From DYGA01 sp964540695 (lineage in GTDB: Bacteria; Patescibacteriota; Patescibacteriia; S139-126), in contig CAZINS010000001.1 in assembly GCA_964540695.1 (NCBI GenBank), positions 186,001-250,000 of the forward strand: 64,000 nucleotides of DNA. Direction: 5' to 3'. The notes beneath the pieces were generated by a model. It was not told where the DNA came from, made no database searches, and saw only the letters and a list, made by a program, of their open reading frames with translations. Below, piece after piece: positions 25,694 through 34,059 of this stretch (position 1 is its first letter; each line of letters starts with the position of its first letter). The position numbers and the translations under genes are program-made.

Positions 25694-26917
25694 TTATTTA
25701 TCACGATAAAATATAGTAGTATCAAATTGTAGATTAACCTGGGAACTAACCGGCAAAGTTTTGTAATAATCAAGCACCACGGCTCGTAAATCATATTCTT
25801 GATTATTGGTAGAAGTGGCGGTTGAGGTTGCTTGATTTACCAAATCTAAATCTGGTTCCAGGATAGATAATGCCGTAGGAGCTGAAGTAGTTTCATCATC
25901 TTCATTTAATGAAGCAGTGTTTATATCTATGGCTATAATCTCAGGTGCTTGCTTAAAAATTTGATATTGATTGGCTAACGCCTCATAGCTTTTAGCTACC
26001 ATACTCATACTAACTAAACCGTTTTTATCAGCTGTTACATTTAAAAAATAGACATCATCAGCTACATTTTGCTCTAAAAAGTTGAATAACTTATCCCAAT
26101 AAATATGAGAATCAAGCAATAAATTGATATTGTCGTAAGTTTGCTGATAACCAATTAAAGCCTTTAAATCATCTGATTTGGAAATAAACTCATTTTCCGC
26201 TTGCTGAATATCTTGTTGTAATTTTTTAATCTTTTTAGCTTCTTGAAATTGAGTAAACTGGATAGCCAAATACCCCCCTACCAAAATAACCACACTAATA
26301 AGTACTGCATACAGTAAAGTAAATAAAATCTTTTTTTCATTGACGACCGATACCATATCTTCTGGTATCAAATTGACACCAAATTGGTCACTATCGTCGC
26401 CATCATTTTCTGCTAAACGTAAACCCCGCTGTAATTGTTGATCTATTTTTTCCAACATACTCAAGGGTTTACCCATATCACTATTTTGTTCAAGTGGTAA
26501 ACTGCTGGCTGGTGGTTTAGTAACTGAAGCAGTCGATTGATTGGGAGAAACGGGTTTATTTACCACTTGAGGAGTTGGCGGTAAATTATTAGCAATTCTA
26601 TTGTTTGTTTTATTGTCAGTCTGTCTAATATCTTGAGCATATAATTTTTGCAATGGCGTCGCTTGGTTTAAATTGCGGTTAACTGGTAAATCTGACTTTG
26701 ATTTATTTTTACCACCCAAACTACCTAATAACTTTTGCCACCAGGAAATTTTTTCATAACCGACTGGGGTTGAGAGACCACTCGGTGTAGTGTAACGTGT
26801 CTGTTCTTGACCAGTATTAACTGGCTTAGGTTGTGGTTTTAAGCGCATTTTTTCTGGCAATAAATTTATATCTTTATCTAAATTGCCGTTATTTGGTTGT
26901 TGCTTGTCATCAAACAT
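25694..26917 (-). CDS. pilN: PilN-like protein with long disordered N-terminal extension
   Basis: 407 residues. The N-terminus contains the PilN motif NLLPEKMRLKP near residue 20, which binds PilM, followed by about 150 residues rich in Pro, Gln, Asn and Thr. A second motif, GVNLIPEDM, comes near residue 178, directly before a membrane helix (about 195-220), a coiled coil and the periplasmic domain. Thus two NLxP-type PilM-binding motifs are present. Typical PilN is about 200 residues, so the duplicated motif and long linker are unusual. Confidence 0.8.
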   Translation of the reverse strand: MFDDKQQPNNGNLDKDINLLPEKMRLKPQPKPVNTGQEQTRYTTPSGLSTPVGYEKISWWQKLLGSLGGKNKSKSDLPVNRNLNQATPLQKLYAQDIRQTDNKTNNRIANNLPPTPQVVNKPVSPNQSTASVTKPPASSLPLEQNSDMGKPLSMLEKIDQQLQRGLRLAENDGDDSDQFGVNLIPEDMVSVVNEKKILFTLLYAVLISVVILVGGYLAIQFTQFQEAKKIKKLQQDIQQAENEFISKSDDLKALIGYQQTYDNINLLLDSHIYWDKLFNFLEQNVADDVYFLNVTADKNGLVSMSMVAKSYEALANQYQIFKQAPEIIAIDINTASLNEDDETTSAPTALSILEPDLDLVNQATSTATSTNNQEYDLRAVVLDYYKTLPVSSQVNLQFDTTIFYRDK

Positions 26918-26922
26918 AAAAA

Positions 26923-28041
26923 TTAATCAATATCCCTCATTGCCAGTCCCGTGGCGACAGCCAATCTGGAACCAACTTCATCTAAAACTAATTTCAAATC
27001 TTCTGGATAAGCTACGCGAAACCAAGGATCACCCACAAAAACATTTAGATTTAAAACTTGGGATAAATAATCAGTTAAATTGGGTAAAAAAGCACTACCA
27101 CCAATAAGAATCGCTTTTTCTACACTAATAGCAGTCTGGCTTTGATACAAATTTAAAGAATATTTCACTTCATTGATTACTGGATTTAAAGCTCTTTCAA
27201 TTACTTTGGGGATACCACTGGCAGCGTTGGTTTGAGCAATACCTATATCACGCTTAAACTGTTCCGCCCGCCTACGATCAATATTTAAACTGGTAGCAAT
27301 AGCTTGGGTTAAGGTAGCGCCACCCACATCTAAACTACGATTCAAAATTGGCACACCATCTTCCACAATACTGATAGCAGTAGTCAATGAACCAATATCA
27401 ATAATCATGATGGGTAATTTTGATCCAAAAAATAAACTTCTCGCCAAGGCAAAAGATTCGGTTTCTAAACTAATCAACTTAAGACCGGCTCTTTTAAAAA
27501 TTTCTAAATAACGAGCCACTAAATTTTTGGGCGCAGCCGTTATTAGTACACGGCGATTTTGTTTTGTATCCGGTGCTTTGATTTCTGCAATATTATTTTC
27601 TTCATTATCTTTATTCTCGACTGGTGGGGTCTGCTCACTGTTCACCTCTTCAACATTACGCAACAATTTCCAATCTAAAATCATTTCATCAAGGGGCATA
27701 GGAACAAATTTTTTAGCTTCCCACTTAACTGCCTGAGCTAAATCACTTTTGGGCATAGGTGGCAAAGATAAAATAGAGCTAAATACAGAAAAAGCTGGTA
27801 GCGCCGCTACCGCTAAATCAGTTGTTACTCTTGATTTTTTGGTAATTTCTTGTAGTAATTCAACTACTTTATTGACTGTTTCTGGAGCATTACTGCGAAC
27901 AATATCACCGCTGCTCTCCACAATACCGTAAGTCAACAAGGTAGCATGTCCCTTGGTATTAGCTAGTTCTACCACTTTGATACCAGCTGTACCTAAATCA
28001 ACCCCAAGATAACTTTTAGTTTTTTTGTTAAAAAATGGCAT
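26923..28041 (-). CDS. pilM: Type IV pilus assembly protein PilM
   Basis: 372 residues of the actin-like ATPase family. GVDLGTAGIKVVEL forms the phosphate-1 loop near residue 14, MIIDIGSLTTAISIV the phosphate-2 loop, and AILIGGSAFLPNL the adenosine loop. PilM forms the cytoplasmic ring that binds PilN. It is 5 bases upstream of the PilN-like gene. An insertion with many Glu/Asn (about 120-150) interrupts the middle. Confidence 0.93.
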   Translation of the reverse strand: MPFFNKKTKSYLGVDLGTAGIKVVELANTKGHATLLTYGIVESSGDIVRSNAPETVNKVVELLQEITKKSRVTTDLAVAALPAFSVFSSILSLPPMPKSDLAQAVKWEAKKFVPMPLDEMILDWKLLRNVEEVNSEQTPPVENKDNEENNIAEIKAPDTKQNRRVLITAAPKNLVARYLEIFKRAGLKLISLETESFALARSLFFGSKLPIMIIDIGSLTTAISIVEDGVPILNRSLDVGGATLTQAIATSLNIDRRRAEQFKRDIGIAQTNAASGIPKVIERALNPVINEVKYSLNLYQSQTAISVEKAILIGGSAFLPNLTDYLSQVLNLNVFVGDPWFRVAYPEDLKLVLDEVGSRLAVATGLAMRDID

Positions 28042-28096
28042 GAATTAATGTTGGTTGCTTGACTAAATTATACCACATTTTTAATTTTTTATGAAA

Positions 28097-29758
28097 TCAG
28101 TTTGGTGCTACTTGTGACCAAACAGGTAAACCCTTAGCAAAGTCTTGTAAACCTGGCGGAGTATTGATTAAAAGCCTGCCATCATAAATTACCTGTTCAG
28201 CAGGATCTTTTAAAACCGAGGCATAAGTTCTTTGAAAGACAAATTTTTTAGCCATCATAATACCATTGACCTTTAAGGTATTGGTTTCACTAGCACCTGT
28301 ATAAATCGCCCCACAACCAGGAGTATCACAATTTACTCCATCCTTACCTAAAACAATAAAATTTCCAGCAATTTCAGTTACATCAGGAGAGATATAAACA
28401 TCGCCTCTGACAATATAAGCCACTGATGGTAAATCTGTAAATTTTGTTACTGGATCTTGTGAATAAGTAATATTTTTTACAATATAAAGATCGCCATCAA
28501 CCACAAAAGTGGTATTACCTCTAGTATACCTTGTGGTTCCCGGATCACCAGAAGCTGATCCAATAGTTAAATCACCATTATCAATTATATATCTGGTATT
28601 GGGCCAAGAAAAATCACCATTGATCGGCCAATTACCACTAATATAATTCACTTGACCGTATTTATTGGTTCTATTTTCTGAAATACCAGGGATATCTAAA
28701 TAACCAAGTACGTTGAAAAAATTGGTACTAGCTTTTGGTAAAGAAATATTATATGGAAAATTTGGCATCACGTATTCTCCTCGACCAAAGGTTGAGTCCT
28801 TTTCTTCGCTACTAAAATTTTGAATATTACCTCCCGCCATAATCAAATACGTAGCATTAAACTTACCACTGGGGGCATTTAAATCTGGAGAAATATTTGT
28901 TTGAGCATAAACATCGCCGTCAACTGTTTGAATATAGGGCACGGCAATTTGTACGCCAGTACTTGGACAAAGTCCGCGATTGGTAAAAACCGGATTGGGA
29001 GGACCGTTATATTCCTCATTGATACATAACCAGCCATAACCAACATAAGGCATACCACTACCATCATTATTTATAAAACCAGAATCATTCAATCCTCCCC
29101 AACCTAAACCTCTTATTTCCAAAGTGCTGGTTGAAAATCTTAAACCGTATTCTGTACCATCATCCGTTGTAACTCCACGCAAAGAAACCCAACCTATTTG
29201 CCCATCACCTAAACCGCTCCAACCAACAATCTTGGCCCAACCTGAAATCGGAGCAGGATCTTGATCAGCTGGATAGGTAACATTTAAGTTTGGATTTGCT
29301 GGTTCCCAAGTACTACCTCTAAAGTCAGTAGTATAATCAATCCTTCCATTGCGACAACTTTCTCCAAAACAAATCCACCCTGCTCCTTGACTCCAAATCC
29401 AACCAGTAATTTGCCTTGATTGTAAATCAACCCGCAGTCCATAAGGAGCATAACCCAAACCTTTATCACTCACACAAGGTTCATCTATATTTACTCGACA
29501 AATTAACCCGGCTGAAGCTTGGGAATAAAAACAATAACAATCATTAAATGAAGTTAGACCAAAACCCGAGCCAGTATAACTACCCAAAGTTCCTGATAAT
29601 AAAGGCGACCAACCCCAACCAGAAATATTGTCATTCAAGGCACTTTGGGAGCTAGGGACAAAAGTTACTAAAATAAAAAACAAAGCAAATATAAAAGTTG
29701 CTAAAATTCCCAGCCAAGCAAACAATGGTGATATATTTTTATTTTTATCAATACTCAT
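28097..29758 (-). CDS. Secreted surface protein of the pilus locus
   Basis: 553 residues. An N-terminal membrane segment (about 13-35) is followed by several GW-type motifs: SGWGWSPLL, ITGWIWSQGAGWICFG, ISGWAKIVGWSGLG, IGWVSLRG. The second half (about 280-540) shows repeated short beta strands such as VVDGDLYIVKNI, YIVRGDVYISPDV and IAGNFIVLGKDGV, suggesting a beta-helix or polymer-forming domain. Cysteine pairs are frequent in the first half. It is the first gene upstream of pilM and could be a pilus-associated adhesin, replacing PilY1. The latter is inference from position. Confidence 0.7.
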   Translation of the reverse strand: MSIDKNKNISPLFAWLGILATFIFALFFILVTFVPSSQSALNDNISGWGWSPLLSGTLGSYTGSGFGLTSFNDCYCFYSQASAGLICRVNIDEPCVSDKGLGYAPYGLRVDLQSRQITGWIWSQGAGWICFGESCRNGRIDYTTDFRGSTWEPANPNLNVTYPADQDPAPISGWAKIVGWSGLGDGQIGWVSLRGVTTDDGTEYGLRFSTSTLEIRGLGWGGLNDSGFINNDGSGMPYVGYGWLCINEEYNGPPNPVFTNRGLCPSTGVQIAVPYIQTVDGDVYAQTNISPDLNAPSGKFNATYLIMAGGNIQNFSSEEKDSTFGRGEYVMPNFPYNISLPKASTNFFNVLGYLDIPGISENRTNKYGQVNYISGNWPINGDFSWPNTRYIIDNGDLTIGSASGDPGTTRYTRGNTTFVVDGDLYIVKNITYSQDPVTKFTDLPSVAYIVRGDVYISPDVTEIAGNFIVLGKDGVNCDTPGCGAIYTGASETNTLKVNGIMMAKKFVFQRTYASVLKDPAEQVIYDGRLLINTPPGLQDFAKGLPVWSQVAPN

Positions 29759-29818
29759 ATGTTTTCAGCTTTAGCACCTGCTTAATTAAAAATAACTTAA
29801 ACCGATTATTTTTTCAAT

Positions 29819-30436
29819 TTAAAAACTGCTACCAACTAATAGTTGATATAACCACTGAATAATTGGCGCAATTAAATTCCAAAGAAAAAAAACAAAAAAT
29901 AAAACTAATACCATACCATAGCGCTCGGTATTGATTTTAAATTGCCACCAAAACTTATTATCAGGGAGTAAGGCGAACAAAATTTTTGAACCGTCAAGTG
30001 GCGGAATGGGTATTAAATTAAAAACTGCTAGTAGTATATTAATATAAACAATCAAGGAAAGAAAAGCAGTAAAAACAGATGGTGCTAAAAATTTGATTAT
30101 GAGACCAAGAACAATAGCAATAAATAAATTAACTGCCGGCCCGGCTGCCGCCACTAAAGCTGGCCCCCAACGACGATTGCGTAGATTGAAAGGATTGTAT
30201 GGTACGGGTTTTGCCCATCCAATCAAAAAATTCCCCGGCAATAATAAAAGTAATAAAGGTATAAAAATTGTGCCCATAGGGTCAATATGCGGTATGGGAT
30301 TCAAAGTCAATCGCCCCGCTAATCTTGCGGTATCATCACCCTGACGTTCAGCCGCCCAACCATGCATATACTCATGAATAATGGCCGAGGCGATTATGAT
30401 TAAAAAAAAGAAAATAGAAGTTACGATATCTGTCAT
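29819..30436 (-). CDS. Site-2 protease (M50 family, YwhC/Rip-like)
   Basis: 205 residues with four to five helices. The zinc motif H21-E-Y-M-H25 lies in the first helix, a central NL-rich helix with LVAAAGPAVNLFIA follows, and the third metal ligand is in NLIPIPPLDGSKIL. Length and order fit the short M50 proteins that cut membrane-spanning substrates within the bilayer. No substrate is evident nearby. It has a 9-base gap to the upstream kinase-like gene. Confidence 0.9.
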   Translation of the reverse strand: MTDIVTSIFFFLIIIASAIIHEYMHGWAAERQGDDTARLAGRLTLNPIPHIDPMGTIFIPLLLLLLPGNFLIGWAKPVPYNPFNLRNRRWGPALVAAAGPAVNLFIAIVLGLIIKFLAPSVFTAFLSLIVYINILLAVFNLIPIPPLDGSKILFALLPDNKFWWQFKINTERYGMVLVLFFVFFLWNLIAPIIQWLYQLLVGSSF

Positions 30437-30444
30437 GTTTTAAT

Positions 30445-30993
30445 TTAAAATTTAAAATGCTCAGTTATAAGTTCAGCACATTTTTCAGCACTCAATACTG
30501 TATTATCAAGTTTTAAATAGTTTTTATTAGAAAAATAATCAACGTTGGAAACAAAATCTTTATCTTTTTCCAAAGCTTCCAGCCCTTTGATGGTGGCTAC
30601 TTTTTTCATTTCCTTTCTGGTGGAACTAGTCACTCTGGCCTTTCTTTCCGATTCGCTTGATTGCAACTCTACAAAATAAACCTCAATTTTTTTCTTTTTA
30701 GCCAATTTCAACATCCGCTCTACAAAACCCATATCACGTTCATCATTGAATGCCCAGACAAAAGTCATAACTAGTCCGGAAAAATGTTTTAGGTTGGCAG
30801 CCGTAGAGATTATCAATTCTCTAATCCCTTCATCCGCCAATCTATACTCCTTAGTACCAAAAAAGAAAAAATCATCTAGTAAATCAAAAATTTCTTGCTT
30901 ATGTAGGATTCTAAATCCGCATTTTTTAGCAAGTTCCCGTCCGACTGTAAGTTTGCCTACTGCGGGTGGTCCAAATATTATTACCAATTTCAT
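30445..30993 (-). CDS. AAA-type small kinase-like protein
   Basis: 182 residues with Walker A GPPAVGKLTV near residue 8 in MKLVIIFGPPAVGKLT, a helical core, an Arg/Lys-rich lid (SESERKARVTSSTRKEMK, about 112-129) and a C-terminal DNTVLSAEKCAELI segment. The size and lid resemble shikimate/gluconate kinase-like P-loop proteins. Substrate is unknown. It is transcribed divergently from rlmE, with 51 bases between the two starts. Confidence 0.72.
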   Translation of the reverse strand: MKLVIIFGPPAVGKLTVGRELAKKCGFRILHKQEIFDLLDDFFFFGTKEYRLADEGIRELIISTAANLKHFSGLVMTFVWAFNDERDMGFVERMLKLAKKKKIEVYFVELQSSESERKARVTSSTRKEMKKVATIKGLEALEKDKDFVSNVDYFSNKNYLKLDNTVLSAEKCAELITEHFKF

Positions 30994-31044
30994 AAGTAAT
31001 AAAAATAAGATATTATATATTTATTATAACACAAGCAAAAATTT

Positions 31045-31626
31045 ATGTACCAACCAAACGATAAATACGCCCAGAAAGCAAAAGCACAAGGCTACCGTTC
31101 CCGTGCTATTTATAAATTGGAAGAAATAAACCAAAAATTTAAGTTAATTAACAAGGGACAAACTGTATTGGATTTGGGTGCTGCCCCAGGCTCTTGGTTA
31201 CAATATGGTGCACAAATAGTAGGCTCTAAAGGCTTAGTCATAGGGGTCGACACCAGCCCGATTGCCAATTATTCTCAACCTAATATAAAAACTATTGAAC
31301 AGGACATTTTTGCCTGGGATGAACTAATAAAAAAACTAGATTTAAATTTTGATGTGGTTTTATCTGACGCGGCTCCGGCTACCAGTGGTATTAGCCTAAC
31401 TGACTCCAGTCGCTCCTTGGCTTTGGTTGAACAGTCCCTAAAAATAGCTATCTGGTTGCTAAAACCCAAAGGTAATTTTTGTGCCAAAATATTTATGAGT
31501 CCGGAAGCTGAAAACTTATATTTACAAATGAAAAAATACTTTTCCTCTTGTTATCGCTTTAAGCCGCACGCCAGTCGTAGTAACAGTAAAGAGATGTATT
31601 TTATCGGTCTAAGAAAAAAAAATTAA
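31045..31626 (+). CDS. rlmE: 23S rRNA (uridine-2'-O)-methyltransferase RlmE
   Basis: 193 residues of the FtsJ/RrmJ family. The catalytic K-D-K-E set is visible as YRSRAIYKLEEINQKF (Lys), DLGAAPGSWLQYGAQ (SAM motif), DVVLSDAAPATSG (Asp), PKGNFCAKIFMSPEAE (Lys) and KPHASRSNSKEMYFIGL (Glu). It methylates the 2'-OH of U2552 in the 23S A-loop late in 50S assembly. It is the only plus-strand housekeeping gene in a long minus-strand stretch, and converges with the next gene by a 4-base overlap. Confidence 0.93.
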   Translation: MYQPNDKYAQKAKAQGYRSRAIYKLEEINQKFKLINKGQTVLDLGAAPGSWLQYGAQIVGSKGLVIGVDTSPIANYSQPNIKTIEQDIFAWDELIKKLDLNFDVVLSDAAPATSGISLTDSSRSLALVEQSLKIAIWLLKPKGNFCAKIFMSPEAENLYLQMKKYFSSCYRFKPHASRSNSKEMYFIGLRKKN

Positions 31627-32000
31627 TTTTCTAAAAAAATATTACCGGCTAAGATTGAATTGGTACCAATAAATTTAACCTCAATTCTAATTTTTTGATC
31701 TACCGGTAAATCAGCCAGAGACGTTTCTTGACTGTTTTGGTTGAAAATTTTTGCCTCCGGTAACAAACCAACAATAACATCTTGTTCGGCATGATAATTC
31801 ACCACCAAGGCCCGAGAAGAAATGTGTACTTGTTTAACAGTGGCACTAATATAATACTTTTCAACTTGCGGATTGGGTGGATAATTATTTAATGCTTTAT
31901 CTCTAGACTGCAATATAAAATACCCTAACGTCATAATAAGCATAGCCACTAAACCAATATAGGTGCTAAGTAAAATAAAATTACGTCGATGACCGTGCAT
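31623..32000 (-). CDS. Hypothetical anchored protein with beta domain
   Basis: Not recognised. 125 residues, a basic N-terminus with a membrane helix (about 10-30) and a beta-rich domain with VEKYYISATVKQVHISSRALVV and GLLPEAKIF. It could be a small outward-facing OB-like domain. Its stop overlaps the end of rlmE on the other strand. It is one base downstream of the Nudix gene, so the two are likely to be coupled. Confidence 0.65.
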   Translation of the reverse strand: MHGHRRNFILLSTYIGLVAMLIMTLGYFILQSRDKALNNYPPNPQVEKYYISATVKQVHISSRALVVNYHAEQDVIVGLLPEAKIFNQNSQETSLADLPVDQKIRIEVKFIGTNSILAGNIFLEN

Positions 32001-32001
32001 A

Positions 32002-32472
32002 TTAAAATTTATCTACAATATTAATAACTTGCTTGATAATTTTATTGTCGGTGGGGCTTGATAATAAAAAATTAGCTTTTACTTTTTTATTATCAAGTAC
32101 GAGTGGTAACCAATATTTATCATCTACCCACATTTGGTCATAGGGAATTTCTGACAGATTAAACCAAGCGGGTCTCATTTCGTCAGTTTCAATAATTTCT
32201 CCTTTGTAAGCTTGAACAAAAAATATATGAACCAGCAATTTTTCTTCACTGCTAGTAAAACTAAAATCAATTTCCCCTACCTTGTCTAATACTTTAGCCT
32301 CAATACCAGCTTCTTCAAGAAGTTCACGTTTGGCCGCTGACAATAAATCTTCACCTTCTTCAACTTTACCCCCAAATCCATTCCACCGCTTCTTACCAAA
32401 ACCTCTTTTTTTATAACCTAACAATAACTGATTAGCTTGTCTGACAAAGCATAAGGTTAAATTTTTTGTCAT
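32002..32472 (-). CDS. Nudix hydrolase (MutT/8-oxo-dGTPase-like)
   Basis: 156 residues. The complete Nudix box GKVEEGEDLLSAAKRELLEEAG lies near residue 35. The start MTKNLTLCFVRQANQLLLGYKKRGFGKKRWNGFGG resembles the MTH1/MutT type that cleaves 8-oxo-dGTP, with the same KRG-FG-WNGFGG strand. It would sanitise the nucleotide pool in the cytoplasm. Exact substrate is not proved by sequence. Confidence 0.9.
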   Translation of the reverse strand: MTKNLTLCFVRQANQLLLGYKKRGFGKKRWNGFGGKVEEGEDLLSAAKRELLEEAGIEAKVLDKVGEIDFSFTSSEEKLLVHIFFVQAYKGEIIETDEMRPAWFNLSEIPYDQMWVDDKYWLPLVLDNKKVKANFLLSSPTDNKIIKQVINIVDKF

Positions 32473-32476
32473 AAAA

Positions 32477-32953
32477 TTAATTTTTTTTCAATATGCTATA
32501 AATTTGCCAACCCAACAATAAAGACAACAGAAAAAAACTGGCTCCATAAAGACAAGATGAATCAAAGATTGAAGTCATTAGCCCACTACAACCTACAACT
32601 GGTTGACCGGCAGCTTGTTTGATCTTCCACCACTCCCAAGCTACTACTCCCCAAGCAAACAACGTACCCCCGAATAAAAATAAAGTGTGTTTAAAACGAG
32701 CTTTTATTTGCTTAGTTTTATCATTTATCTTCAATAAATAAAATACCCAACCTAAAGCTACTAAAAAACCTAGTCCCCCATAAAAGCATGGGGTGGTGAC
32801 TGGATTAGTATAAACACAATCTGCTACTTTAAAAATCGTACCTTCATTGGCATAAAAATTGATAAATTCTCTAACAATAATATACCAAGCAAATAAGGAA
32901 CCACAGATTAAAAAAAATATCTGCCCGCCTATTAACAATTTTGTTTTGTTCAT
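32477..32953 (-). CDS. Four-helix membrane protein with duplicated cysteine-pair halves
   Basis: 158 residues with an internal repeat. Each half has a helix with GGxxFAW, a loop with a cysteine pair (DCVYTNPVTTPCFYGG near residue 45, GCSGLMTSIFDSSCLYGA near 123) and a second helix. The spacing of two Cys and a following aromatic-Tyr-Gly is the same in both. Paired periplasmic cysteines between helices recall thiol-redox membrane proteins such as VKOR, but no CxxC is present, so this is not claimed. Membrane protein of unknown function. Confidence 0.7.
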   Translation of the reverse strand: MNKTKLLIGGQIFFLICGSLFAWYIIVREFINFYANEGTIFKVADCVYTNPVTTPCFYGGLGFLVALGWVFYLLKINDKTKQIKARFKHTLFLFGGTLFAWGVVAWEWWKIKQAAGQPVVGCSGLMTSIFDSSCLYGASFFLLSLLLGWQIYSILKKN

Positions 32954-33019
32954 ATTTTTTGATTAATAATTAATTTTATTATAGCTTTTTCCCTTAAATA
33001 TTGAAATTAATATTTAACC

Positions 33020-33047
33020 TTGACAAATTCAGAAAAAAATGTATAAT
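33020..33047 (+). promoter_or_regulatory. Canonical sigma-70 promoter of a 47-residue gene
   Basis: TTGACA at 33020-33025, a 16-base spacer and TATAAT at 33042-33047. Both hexamers match the consensus fully. Confidence 0.8.
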
Positions 33048-33095
33048 AGATGAATTAATTCTTTAAAAAAACTCATAAAAACTTAAGGAGATGGC

Positions 33096-33239
33096 ATGAA
33101 ACATAAAAAAATTTTTTGGTTACCAATATTTATCACTGTTTCAATTTTTTCTGCCTATAAATGGCATAAAAAATTTTCTACTCCAAAATTTCCCCAACTA
33201 GTTGGGGCCCACGAAATTCTTGATGACACAATCAATTAA
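33096..33239 (+). CDS. Membrane-anchored microprotein (47 residues)
   Basis: A short reading frame starting after AAGGAG at ideal spacing. The product is a basic start (MKHKK), a hydrophobic helix (about 6-20) and a short outward tail ending in HEILDDTIN. It has a consensus promoter 49 bases upstream and a terminator 8 bases after the stop, so it is a complete one-gene transcription unit on the strand opposite its neighbours. Function unknown. The unusually good expression signals argue that it is a real, possibly abundant, small protein. Confidence 0.75.
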   Translation: MKHKKIFWLPIFITVSIFSAYKWHKKFSTPKFPQLVGAHEILDDTIN

Positions 33240-33247
33240 AAATTTTA

Positions 33248-33275
33248 AAACCCTGATTAATTTCAGGGTTTTTCT
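33248..33275. terminator. Bidirectional terminator
   Basis: A 9-bp perfect stem (33248-33256 with 33263-33271) with a 6-base loop, A-run before and T-run after. It serves the microprotein gene, and on the other strand overlaps the end of the nuclease gene. Confidence 0.8.
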
Positions 33276-34018
33276 TTGACTACTTTTTGGACTGCTTGAT
33301 TATACAAACAATAATTACATTTTTTTGACTCAGATGGAATTTTGGTACTCGCTAAACATTTATAAGCTTTTTCAATGATACCACTTACCCAACTATCATC
33401 ACCTTGATAAGGAATAATCTGCACATCAAAATCTAGACGTCCATCAAAGGCTTGTCGGTCTCTTTGACCGTTGGCATAAACAAAATAACCAGTATTTGAA
33501 ACCTTAAAACCATTTTTTCTAAATAACCACTGGTAGATTTCCATTTGCCGCTTGTAACCTTGTCGATAATCAGCTTCCAAAGTAATTTCATTGTCAGTGG
33601 CGGTTGCCTTATAATCGACTATCAGTAATTCTTTTTTTGGATTTATCCAAACATCATCAACTGCGCCATAAATAAGTATATTCTTTTCCTTATCTAAATA
33701 TTGTATACCAGTAAAATTGTGGCGCCATTTATTCATCTCTGGATGAGAAAAAGGCACAGCGTCTATACCATAAGCAGCCATCATGGGGTGAGTTTGATTT
33801 TTTACCCGGTGAATATCAAACTCTTTTTTCAATAAAGCATCAACTGCGTTGTTTAAAGTAAAAGGAAAAGATGCGGGTCGGGATACGCCTAATTTTCTGT
33901 CTAAATAAAAACAGCGCGGACATTCTATGTATAATTCCAATTTAGAACGAGATAATTTAAATAATTCGTTCTTATCACTTGACCATAAATTTTTTTTTCT
34001 AAAACTATTATCTATCAT
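33263..34018 (-). CDS. PD-(D/E)XK nuclease superfamily protein (RecB/Cas4-like)
   Basis: 251 residues. LSRSKLELYIECPRCFYLDRKLG at the N-terminus is the usual start of RecB-type nuclease domains. The catalytic core is IYGAVDDVWI (Asp) followed by KKELLIVDYKAT (Asp-x-Lys) and YKRQMEIYQWL (Gln-Tyr helix). Cysteines at CPRC and at the end in CNYC could hold an iron-sulfur cluster as in Cas4 and AddB. It is a single-domain protein with no helicase or cas gene near. Likely role is DNA end or repair processing. Confidence 0.85.
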   Translation of the reverse strand: MIDNSFRKKNLWSSDKNELFKLSRSKLELYIECPRCFYLDRKLGVSRPASFPFTLNNAVDALLKKEFDIHRVKNQTHPMMAAYGIDAVPFSHPEMNKWRHNFTGIQYLDKEKNILIYGAVDDVWINPKKELLIVDYKATATDNEITLEADYRQGYKRQMEIYQWLFRKNGFKVSNTGYFVYANGQRDRQAFDGRLDFDVQIIPYQGDDSWVSGIIEKAYKCLASTKIPSESKKCNYCLYNQAVQKVVKEKP

Positions 34019-34030
34019 ATTTTTAAATTA

Positions 34031-34058
34031 ATAACCCCGACGCTAGTCGGGGTTATAG
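34031..34058 (-). terminator. Terminator of the cupredoxin gene
   Basis: An 11-bp perfect stem (34031-34041 with 34046-34056) with a GCTA loop, directly after the stop on the minus strand. Confidence 0.8.
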
Positions 34059-34059
34059 G

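Noticed and set aside
33263..34018. Cas4 of a CRISPR system
   Set aside because: The domain and cysteines resemble Cas4, but no repeat array or other cas gene is in the window, and RecB-type single-domain nucleases look alike.
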